A stretch of 64,000 bases of DNA from Mesocentrotus franciscanus (Eukaryota; Echinodermata; Echinoidea; Camarodonta; Strongylocentrotidae): contig CP137683.1 in NCBI GenBank assembly GCA_037976565.1, positions 9,368,976 to 9,432,975 on the forward strand. The letters run 5' to 3'. The translations under genes were made by a program, and so were the position numbers. Every line of letters begins with the position of its first letter. The stretch's first letter is position 1. Of the stretch, positions 50,101-62,100 are shown one piece after another. The notes under the pieces were generated by a model. The model saw only the letters and a list, made by a program, of their open reading frames with translations. It was not told the DNA's origin and ran no database searches.

Positions 50101-53100
50101 TGGCGGAAGGTTTGTGTGTGAGGTGCGATTTCGATTTGGGATAGAGTTGCCAAGTCCTTTGACTTTCGATGTTCGTGAAATTGACGATTTATTTATTCAT
50201 TTGCTCATCAATAATTTTAGTTACTTTAAAATACTGTTTAATGTGCAAGTTGATGTTCTTAATCAATCTTTCCTGTTGATCACATTAACTTAGTCTAGAT
50301 TTAAAAAGTTATTAAATTGATCGTAGATCTATTCGCATTAAAGCCATTATGAAATTAACATTGTATCTTTGAACTTATTTAACTTATTTAATTGGTTGTC
50401 ATTATGATTATCTGTTTTTGGAAAATTGCCCCTTGTTCTTAAGAAATTGCCCCTTGCTCTGGTAAATCCCCGTGAGCAAGGGGCAACTTTTAAAAATAAA
50501 TTGCCCCTTGCTCCTGGCTGCTTAATCTAAGGCTTGTCCTGTGTGTGTGTGCATACAAGGAGATTTACATGTACATGTAAGCCTATGTACATGTATCTCC
50601 TCGGTACATATCTTTTGCAGTGTTTTTCCTTGTTTGCAATTGTCAGCAAGTTTTCAGAACTCTGTTTTTTCTAACTGATCCAACTAATGTTCTTCATGAT
50701 AATATGTCATGTAGAATGACCGTAAGACAATTATTTTAAAAATCCAGTTTCCCTTCTAGTACGTGTGATGATTTCCTTGAACTCTTTCAGGACAGGATTT
50801 GATTTTAGGGCTAAATTGATCACTATTGTTCTTCAAATTGGCAACAATAATATTTTTCTTTTATTGCTACATCGTTCTAATAAAATGCAGTGTCTCTGAA
50901 AACAATATACACAATGTACATGGGCGGGAATGTAGTTGAAACATTGAAAAATTGCCAATTTTGATTGAAAAACAATGTGAAGCCAAGTAAAAGATTTTAG
51001 AGCGCGATATAATCATAAAATAAAAATAGATGGTCATTTATGTACATTTGCCAGTAATCAAATATACCTGTATACACAATCTGCACAAAGTACATTGAAT
51101 GCGTAAGTGTGCCGGTAAACAATACATGTCAATTTTCATAAACATGTCTTGAAATATATCTTCTTTCATATGTTTGTGTGTGTATAGGCTTTTCTACAGT
51201 GTATGTAATATAGGCTGGAAAAAGGTGAATCCCGGTCGAACAATTTGGTGAGGGATCGATTAAACCAACATCCTGTGCTATATATTGACAGGATATTAAG
51301 GAGTGAATTTAAGGTCAACAAAACATCTTGTCATGTAATACCAGTGAGTTGTTGTATGACATATGCTCTGGCGATAATTACTCCAGGTTAAACATCCTAC
51401 AGTAACCCAATTCCTAACCTTCTTTTTTTAAATTTGGAATTTGCTCAAACTTGCTTTAATTTGTTCCATTTATTTGTCGTCCTTTAATGAAACCACCTTT
51501 AATGAAACCAACTTAATATCAGAGTAGACTTCACTTTAAGAAAACAAATCTCTTTAACTCAGGTGTGGTTCATACTCTTTGTCTTTAACTTTATGACATG
51601 CATGACTATGAGGAGATATACCTCTGTGTCAAATGAGAGTAATTAGAGGATTTATCACCAAAGTCTATGCCATTTTTCAAAGCAAGTACTGCACAGGTGT
51701 TGCTACATTGTACATGCTGTCATTGATAGACATATTGATTCTCAAAATATATGCACCGAAACTTCTTTGTCATTTTCAAACTTTCCTTTCAGTTTTGGTT
51801 TATAGTGTGGTCATTATGGAGTCAGTCTGCACGTCCATAAATTATGTACGATATATGACATTGATCAACGCAGAATGGTTTCATCTACAGCTTCTGCCAA
51901 GAGGCAGAAAGGCAACTCTAGGAAATCGCCCTTGTGGCTTGGCAAATGTTATGATCGAGTGCTGACATGCAGTAAAGGACTGGCAAGGAATTTCCTTGAT
52001 TTAAGTTGATACTTGATAGGATACACTATGTACAGAATCATTTATGTGTTGATTGAAAATGAAACTGTATCCAACAGTTAAAATATTTTTGTCACTTCCA
52101 TTTTCATTGACAATCTGGGCTGTGTTTCATGAAACTTGTTAGCAATAACAATATACGATAACGGTTATAAGCTACTGAAATCCTAAGATTTGATTGGCGA
52201 TGTGCACATTTTTCATAGATCTGTGGCAGATGTTATTGATAACAAGTTGATGAAATGGGCCCCAGATTTATTATACCACACACTTTGGTTATACACGTGT
52301 ATTTGCAGTTTAAACCAATTATGGTATTAAAACGATGTTTCATTTCTTGTTTATTAGGTTCACTGTACGACCCATTGGATTCAACGAGGAACTCAAAGTG
52401 AATGTAGAGTTTGAGTGTGACTGTGAATGCGAAGCACAAAAGGCAAGTAATAGTAACATTCAGTGAGCATGGTATAGGCCTATTTCGAATTGAAGATAAA
52501 TGCTTCTTTCAGTTAAAGGCATCATTTAACAATGTTAAATCTGAGATGCATGGCCCTACATGTTATCAGTGTCTGTGATATGGTGTAATAGTGAAGCCCT
52601 AAAGAAATTGCGCTTCAAAATGATCATGAAGTGCCTCAAAAAAGTAAAAATCTTTGAGTGACCGGTTTTAAAATACTCATTTCCCCCAATAGACTGTAGT
52701 GTTATAAAAACCGTTAGGAAAACGAAAAATGAAATTTTGATTTCCAATCATAAATATCTTGATAATCAGACAGGCGATCGTCTTGTAAAAGTCATGGGAT
52801 TCCTGACTGACCTAAAGGTTTATAATTATGATTGCAGCATGAGCTAAATCCAGGATTTTGTTTCAGAATCTGAGGCAATGTTACCAAGTCACTTTAACAA
52901 CTAAATTATTCATACATGATGTTTTTGTGTTTTTCATAACTCAAGAATGAAAATTGGACTGATGTACTGTAAGCTGTAAATTGTCTCATTCTCAAGAAAC
53001 GTAAAACGGGACAAATCAATTTTTCACATACTTATAGAATTACAAAACTTGATAAGGGTATGAACCATAGTTGTTATCCTTTAATAGCTCTCTTTGAATG

Positions 53101-56100
53101 GAAGTTCAATCAAAGCAGTAAACTTAGAGGAAACATAGTTCAGTACAAGTTATAGGAAAATCCAGTACAATCTAATACAATATCTCATCAGGCTACATGT
53201 AATTACCGTAATCCATCTGTTATTCCTGATAAGTAAATATTTTATCTTTGTAAGAAGGTGGGTATGTTTTATAAATGTTTTTCTTTTATTTCTTTACATG
53301 ATGTGAAAGGTCACACATATTCCAAAATGTTTGTAATAGTCCTGGGTCAATTCCAAGCTCCACAGAATGACATTTCCAGAGAATCTTTTAATAAAGAATA
53401 TCATAGATATTTTAATGAGAATCTAAAATATTAATTGATATTACCGGGTAGGTACTTTCACAATATTTGGGTTTCCTATCAACCATTAATTTTATGAAAT
53501 ATTGAATTTTATATACTTTGTTACGGAATGACAAAAGAAGGTAAATTTTTGGTCATTCCAAAGCTACCAACAAGGAATGGTTGATAGCTAACTGAACTGT
53601 TGTGAAAGTTCTGCATGATAGTTTATATCTTTTATTTTTGTTAAGGTGTTAATAATATTTTGCTTTTCAAAATTAAAAGTTTTCTTTAAATGTCATTCCG
53701 TTTTTCGCTCTGTTGGCAAGTTGACCATGAGATGGCGCTGTGTGATAAACAGTACGCTAGGGCAGAAAGTTCATCAGTTCAATGCCGCTTTAACAGCATT
53801 GCTCAATTTTCAATTGCTCAATATTATATATTTTTAACCAGATGTTTGAAGGGATCTTTATAAATTCCATGTTTTCAAAAGAAATTTGAATATAGTTTTG
53901 CAGTTGAACAAACAATCTATACAAAACAAGATAGGTTTATTTCATATTGTGATAAATGAGGGCATGTCCACATTATCTTAATACTAGAATCTTGTTTTTC
54001 ATTGTACCTTTCTTTGTCAAACGTATATATCCATCATTTTGTACATAGACTGCTTACACTGTTTAATGCTTTGAGACAAATTGAATAAAGACTTTATTTG
54101 AAGAAGAAGAAAAAAAAAAGCAGTGCTCCATTTTCACTTTATTTTTTTCTTTTCAGGTTGTGAATAGTCAGGTATGCAGCGGAGGAAACGGTACCTTAGA
54201 GTGTGGCAGTTGTATCTGTAACCCGGGACACTATGGCCGATACTGTGAGTGCAGCAGCGACGATCCTACGCTAGAAGACAATGACGCACCTTGCATATCG
54301 TGAGTACATCGGCTCGACCGTATATTTGAATATTACACCGATGCATTTTGATTTGTGCTGCCGTTGACAGGCCCCTTTCCGACATTCACATGTACATGTA
54401 TCTATGTTGGCAGGTGACATTTCAAAGTTCTTTCCTTACTTTCTGGTGTCAGTAAATAAATGTTTTTGATGCTCATACCAATCATATTGTTAGAGAAGGG
54501 AAGATGTGTAGGGCACCAGTTTATCTTACAAATCTATCTTCTGAGAGATTCTGTAATATTGTTGACTATAAAAAAAAAACATCACTTCGCTGTCCAATAT
54601 CAATCAAAGTTACAGTACATTTTTTAGAAAGTTTGAAAACAAAACAGATTGCTTGTGAAATTCAAAGTAATTGATGCATCGTTCTTAATATACTGATGAT
54701 CAAACGAATATTATATCATCGTGGAGTTCCCCCAAACCAGTGCAGTTTCCTCAGAAAAAGTAGGGATAAATCATGAATTTTCTTGACAGGGATAGGTTGA
54801 CATGATGTTGATGTCAGTGAAATCTTGTCCCAACGTTTCGACAAAGAAATTAGGTGGCGATGATGGCTTCACTTTAAACATATTCTGATTATAGTGGTGA
54901 CATTGATGGCTCATTTACACATGACGTGGGAAACCGCAGCATTTATTCTTTAAGTGCGAATGACTAGCAAGTGGAGATGAAAACATGTGGCTGCACGCAA
55001 CAAACGTCCTTCGCACACTTGTTATTTGTAAGATATAGAAATGTTAAGGGTATTATTATAAATGTATGCCCATAATTATGAAAAAATCACCATGGTTTAC
55101 TGCGTCATACATGTGTATGTGAACAAGCCTTGAGGGATTGAATGTACTTGTATACCAATACTATCTGTTTTTTTCTCTTCCTACACCCCGTTCAGACCAA
55201 ACACATCCATCGTTTGTTCAGGAAGAGGATCTTGTGTGTGCGGAAATTGCATCTGTTTCCCAAGACCGGTGAGTATGACATTGACATGGACCAACACAAA
55301 TTCCATGTATAATTCCATCTCGATTTGTTTTGTGTGCAGTTTATACTAATTTTTTTCATTACTTTATATAGAAAGGTACTCTGATCTACAAATCTTGGTT
55401 CTTTGTAATGAATACTGTAAAATCACAAACTTTCGTGACATTAAACTTTCACTAACTATAAACACCACTATTTTTTTCGCTTGAAACTTGTATGAGTTGC
55501 AAACATGTGATGTTGTGTAGAGTTTTGATTTAGTAATTTTGCAGCATGTGAATTCTTCATTTGTTTGGAGGATGGATTGTGTTTAAAGAGAAGGTTGAGT
55601 TCTGGGAAGAGGTGAAAAAGAATTTGAGAGCATTATCATTGTTATTATGCAAGTGTGAAAGAACATCAGAGGAAAAATGTTCCCTGAAAAGCATGGCTCT
55701 TCAAATGCCATAATATTCTAAATATGGCATGTAACATCATAAAAATCAGAACGGATTTTTATGCCACATGTTTGTGTAGTCCCATATACATCTTTCTGTG
55801 TACAGTGCTTGTAACTTTACCAAGACTGGGCCAAATTTCTTATCATTTTGATGATTCCAGAACCCTGCAGTACACACCAATACTTATATGCTAGATGATA
55901 AACCTTTTCTGATCGATTCCACACCGTTTCGCATGACCAGAACTCAACTTTTATCTTTAATGATTCACTGCTGACAATAACAATGCATTTTGCAGCATTT
56001 TACTTTTGACTTGGCCTCATATTCAAATGTATTGCACTTTCCAGGATTAAATAATCATTACAAATAGGGCATCATTGTAAAGGGAAATAAACAGGCTTTT

Positions 56101-59100
56101 CAGTAATACCAACATGAAGTATGGTAATGTAGTAACAAGAGAGATATCGACGCTCAAACTTGAATTGCAGAACATTGTATTGATGACTATATATTTTTGT
56201 TGCCCTTCCTTCCTTGTCCCAGAACCCTACTGAAGTTGTTTCCGGCACTTTCTGTGAATGTGATAACTTCAACTGTGATAGGTACCTAGGAGAGCTTTGT
56301 GGTGGTGAGTTTAGCAGCTTAGGAAATCTGAAGTTATCAAGGATTTATCTGGTTTTGAATTGAATTAAACTGTTCATACTAGAATGAAATTAATTGAACT
56401 GAACCATACTGACCTGAATTGAAAAGAACTGAATTAATTTGAATTGAATTGAATAGAACTGAATCAATTTGAATTGAATTGAATTGATTGAATGAATTTG
56501 AATTGAATTGAATTGAACTGAATTGAACAGAATTGAATTGAATTGAATTGAAATGAAATGAATTGAAATGAAATGAATTGAAATGAATTGAAATGAAATG
56601 AATTGAAATGAAATTAATTGAACTGAGCCGTACTGACCTGAATTGAAAAGAAATGAATTAATTTGAATTGAATTGAATAAAACTGAATCAAATTGAATTA
56701 AATTGAATTGAATTGAACTGAACTGAACTGAATTGAGTTGAGATGAATTGAGTTGAATTGAATAGAATAGAATAGAATAGAATTGAATTGAATTGAATAG
56801 AACTAAATTTCACCCTCAACATGTGCTTGACATACAGGTTCTGATAGAGGGCAGTGTGTCTGCGACGAGTATTCGAGGAGAAGTCAGTGCAGGTGCAAGT
56901 CGGGGTACAGCGGGGACGCCTGCGAATGTTCTACTCGGATCGATACCTGTATGACAGGAGATGTAAGAAAATGAAGAGAGAAAGAGAAAGAGAGAGAGGG
57001 GGGCTAGGTGGTTGGGGGGGGGGCGCGGAGGAGTGACATGTACATGTGTACAAGTATACTTTCGGGAACACAGAGAGAGAGAGAGAGAGAGAGGTTGGGG
57101 GCTAGTTGGAAGGAGTGACAAGTACAAATAGACAGACAGAGAGAGAGAGATAGCAAGTGACAGACAGAGAGAGAGAGAGAGAGCGAGAGGGGGGGGGCTA
57201 GTTGGAAGGAGTGACATGTTCAAGTAGATGGCGAGAGATTGCAAGCGACAGAGAGAGAGAGAGAGAGAGAGGGATAAGGTGGCGGGAGAAAGAAAGAGGA
57301 AGTCTGAAATGTTTGAGTTAAAGGTGGGAGGGGGATTGTATATTTGCATGTGATCCATGTTTTGTTATGGGCTGTTAAAAAACCAAGCAAACAAGTCCAC
57401 TGTAACCTCCCAAAAATTAAAGTTTAAATTATTTATCAGATTTGGGGCTGTAATGTCGAAGATCAAGGGTGATAAAGTTCAATTTACATGTGATTGTAGG
57501 ATTTTCATTCTCATAATTATAACATTTTCGAGTACAGCTTGAGCCATTATCTTAACTGAATTTAGCCAGAGGCATATTGGAGACGCAGTCGCATTTGTCT
57601 TGTAGCTTTTGTGTTGTTTTTGTTTTATCTTTCGGTTCTTAGTGAAATGGTTGCTTTAAAAAAATAAACTTAAATGTACTTGTAATGTTTGACTTGGCCT
57701 TATCATGATATCTAGCTGTTGACAATTTAATTTATACAACTCACTCCTTATCAAATGATTGGTCATGCATGGTCACGTATGATTTATTTACTGAGACTAT
57801 CCCACGTATTTTCATGAAAAAGTGTGCAATAGTTTCCAGTACTATCCAACGATTTTTATGTACGCGATGCACATAGAGGTTAGTGCGCTTATACTTGCAT
57901 AGCACTGCGTGTAAACGAGTTTAGAGGTACTGTACATGTAAGTGCACTTATCTCTGTGTGCACCTTAAGTAAGCCTTTTATTTATTTGTCAGCGATAATG
58001 ACACGAAACAATCTTGAAATGAATTATTTTTACATTCAATAATAATGATCTATAAGTTGTATTGTATAAGTCAGATGATGCATGCTTTCATTCGTTAATT
58101 AAATGAATCTAACTCCTTTGTTGAGTCTGCACCTAGATAGATGCATACAGCCTCACCTAGAGTGTGGGTAGATCGTATAATAACCTCATTAGCATGCATC
58201 ATTTGTATAATGATATCTCTCTCCCTTTCCTTCACAGACCATATGTAATGGGGAAGGGGTGTGCATCTGTGGAGAGTGTAAATGTAACGCTGGCTCCTCC
58301 TATAGGAGCGCTATGCCAAGACTGTCCGGTAAGTGCCTGTCTTTCCTGTAAACAGGATTTCCTTGTTGTTGTTTTTTTAATGCAAAATAATTGTAGGGCT
58401 TTTATTTTTACACACCCTGTACCTTATTAACCCCTTCCTGCATGCTGAATTTCCATTGTTTTTTTTTTTTTTTTTATATAAGATCATTGTAGGGATTTCA
58501 TTGTTTGACATACCCTATACTTAAGTAACCACTCTTTTCCATTCTGGATTTCCATGCTTATAAGCCATTTCAGGGATAGCACATGAACAAATGACCCCGA
58601 ATATCCACAGGATACTTTAAAGCCTGTCTGCACTAGTTTGGCTAGGAGGGATTAGACTTCCCAGCATGGTCACTGGCAGGTGGTTATCTCATCAACTAAG
58701 CTCTCATTTAACATAAGAAAAAGAGGATCATGGGGGACCAACAGGCACCACTTAGGCATTGTTTTCTATATAGAAGGAGAAAGTAGCTACAAGTAGTGCA
58801 TTGGGGCTTTAAATATGGATTAGTCCCATTTTGTGCATTTTAAAATAATCACTGCCAAAGTGATGGAGGTGCTTCATGGACACTTTTTGTTTGCCCTCCT
58901 GAAAAGAATACTTCCACCTGGGGAGTGTTTCACAAAGACGTAAGGTCGAATTCAAGTTGGACTTAAATATGGCAGGCCGTTCATGCCACTGTTTGCTCTT
59001 ACCATTATGATCTTTTCATCTTTAGATAATATTTTTTCCTTCAATAATGAACTATCAAAAAATGTGAATTCTGTAGATTTGTGACCATGATTTGTACTTC

Positions 59101-62100
59101 CCTTGAGAGACCAATGCCAGTAAATGGTGAGAGCAAACAGTGGCATGAATGGCCTGCCATATTTAAGTCCAACTTAAAGTCGATCTTACTCTTTGTGAAA
59201 CACTCCCCTGATGTCATAGAATGTACCGCCGGCGCATAAATAAGGATTCCATTACTTTCTTGAACACGTATCCAGAAGTCCCTGTGGGTTTTGCAATTTG
59301 GTACAGAAGTCCTTTATCTGCCCATGCAAAGCTAGTATCTCCGAAGTGGCTTACTGATAAAGAATAATTGTATGGCTTGTATTTTTGACACACTGAATAT
59401 GTTACCATGTTTGTTTAATTTTTGAAAGTACATGTACATACCTATATCACAATAGCTTAGAAAATAATTGGAAGTATGATTATATGTGCTTGTGTATGAT
59501 TGATATCAATGACATTTCTGTAAAGTTGTTCTTACATGTAGCTATGATAATACAGTGTACATGTATGTATATTTATTATTTGGGGGATAGAATTATTACT
59601 ATTCCCTAAGTAAGCAAGTAAGCAAGTCAGTAAGTAAATATGTTAAGTAAGTAAAGTAAGTAAGTAGGTAAGTAAGTGAGTAAGTGAATTAGAAAGCAAG
59701 CAAGTAAGTGAGTAAGTAGGTACGTGTGTGAATAAGTAAGTAAGGAAGTGAATAAGTAAATGAATAAGTGAGTAAGTAAATAAGTAAGTAAAATGCTTGT
59801 TTTGCTTGTATTTTCTGGTCAATGTTTTATCCATCCATCCATAGACTTGTAGCGGTCAGTGTTCTAGGAATGAGGAGTGCGTCCAGTGCAAGGCTTTTGG
59901 TACCGGACTGTCCAAGGCAGACTGTGACAAGTGTCCTTTCCCGGTCATCATTGTCGAGACCCTCGAGATTCGTAAGTAGTCAAACTACTGTCTGGGCCAA
60001 TATTTTCATGTAAAGATATTTTCGCGGATCAAGGGTTCGAGGACAAACAAACGAGTTGTTAAATTCATGTAAAGCCACAACCACCACCAATAATATACTT
60101 TTGAATACTGTATAAGTTGTTATTATCGCAAGGGTTTTATATTCGCGATTCGCGAATTTATCAACACGTGAAAATATTGGCACCTCATCATTTGGGAGCG
60201 TGAAAATATCAGCATAAAATTATGTACTTGCGTCATCTAGCTCTCGATCGCAAGCTACTGACTGTAAATGTTCGTAATGCAATGCTGTCGCCTTCCGCAC
60301 GCCCCTGCACGTTCCTTCTCTCCCTGCGCCCATATTGCACAGATTGCACGACGCACGCACGTAATCCTCATACTTACCAGTACAGTATTCAGCTGTATTT
60401 AGTGCGATGGGCTGCCTAAACTTGTGTATGTACTTACGTGACTGAGTCTGTGTGTGTATGTGTTGGTGTGAGAAAGTTTGTGAATACTTCATGCCCATTC
60501 ATTAATTCTGCTGTGTGCTATTCGCGAAGGCAACGACTTGCAAAAAAATGTCTGTTAGCATGTCATTCACAAAAATATCAGCTTATACAGTAGTTGTCTT
60601 GATATTTTTGTGAGTTATTAACTAATTACTGAGTATCGCAATTGTCGTAATGTAAGAATTATCTTGGGAGAAATAAATGAAAATATTCAATTGCAGCGCC
60701 CCCTTAAGATCAGTGTGGCCTCAAACTGCACCGCATGATCTGTTGACGGCATGCTATAGTGTATAGATGCCATGGGCGACATGCGGTAGAGATTACTTTA
60801 TTGATTACGACATTCAACATTACTTGCTGGAAAATAATTTGCTTGTTGTTAAAGTCACGATCAATGAGTGATTCACAAAATTTTCGAAAAATAACCCCCC
60901 CCCCACCCCCTCCTCCGTGTGAAAATAACTGCTTATTCATTATTAATGAATCTACAAATCTAATCACTGTACTACAGATCAAACCTGTTTATATAAATTG
61001 GCTGCTTATTTTTTTTATGATGTTACATACTTTAACAGAAAATTGTGCATTTGAAAAAGAACGAATGTGGACAGATTCCTCTTTTTAACTGCTTTCTATT
61101 TTATCTATTTTATATGCTTGTTTGTGATTTTAAACATTAATTTATTGTGTACATAAATTGAACTGTCTGAAAAGTTAAATTTGCAATTTTGAACTGAAAG
61201 ATAGTGAACTTGAATTGTTTGAAATATTCAACCTTTATGGATTTCAGTTTTCTTTTTGGCATTACTGACGACATCTAGCGCCATATGGTAACACAAAACA
61301 AGGGGACATGGTGTGCGTAGAAAATTTTCCTGTTTTTTGTTTCTTGTACATGTATACTTTGTAATGGCCCTGTCACACCTTGACGATTAAGCCAGCGTAT
61401 GCCGATGTATTAAAAATTTGGCAAATACGCTGGCGTACGTCAAATAAGTTATGGGTAAGTTTTGTACAAGTTAAGAGCGCACTGAAGCACGCTGGTCCAC
61501 GTCTTAGTATGGCGAAGTGTCGAAAATTTTTGTGCATGCACATTTGACGGATGACAGCGTATAGCTCATACATTGTATGTCCCACATACACGGGCCAAAA
61601 GTTATTCAATCGTTGACACACGTTGACACACGTTACTTGTAAGTTACTCATAAGTTGACATATGTCAAGATAATGTCTAGCGTACCCAAAACTTATTTCT
61701 AACCTATGAGTAACGTGCTTTGAACCTATGTCGAACTTATCTCCAACACATATTGACGTATGTAGACGTATTTGACGTGTTCCGGATGACCACAGAACTT
61801 ACTGAACATGTTTCTAACTTACAGCTACCGTATAATGGCTAAGCATTCATTGGTATAAGTTATCCATAAGTTATCGAAACGTTCTATATAAGTAACTATA
61901 ACGTTGTGTATACGTCCAACGCGTTATGAAGACGCTATGTGAAAAATCAACATCGATAGTTCAGCGTATGCCAGCGCTTTAGAAAATTTTTGATACGTCG
62001 GCATACGCTGGTTAAATTGTTAAGGTGTGACAGGGCCATTAGGCTCTGGATCACAAATTTTTTGAATGAAAGCATGAAAGGTGGAATAATTTTCCATTTT

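Larger units (their letters stand above)
46822..52357 (+). other. Intron 13 (5.5 kb)
   Basis: GT-AG, phase 2, in the middle of the hybrid domain. It contains SINE-like traces at 46860-47110, the minisatellite at 48010-49060, the hAT-like element at 49467-50536, and a small foldback at 52115-52265. 50600-52100 shows only TACATGTA words and AT-rich sequence; a 110-codon open frame there has no family features. Confidence 0.8.
52443..54156 (+). other. Intron 14, non-canonical GC-AG
   Basis: Starts GCAAGT after AAG and ends TTTTCAG. Apart from the C, the donor fits the U1 consensus perfectly, as is typical of functional GC-AG introns. It holds a copy of the dispersed repeat with 'CAACTAAATTATTCAT' (52898-53070), a segment at 53713-53780 shared with 62600-62670, and an A-rich LINE-like 3' end at 54040-54118. 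Confidence 0.85.

Noticed and set aside
51633..51965. 110-codon plus-strand frame in intron 13
   Set aside because: No domain, no splice context, composition like neighbouring intron sequence.
56816..57358. Minus-strand frame of 180 codons
   Set aside because: Low-complexity GA repeat, overlaps exon 18 antisense and carries no recognisable domain.
59605..59792. Array of GTAAGT-like donors in the AAGT repeat
   Set aside because: These are a by-product of the tetranucleotide repeat; the true donor of exon 20 is downstream and no exon ends here.
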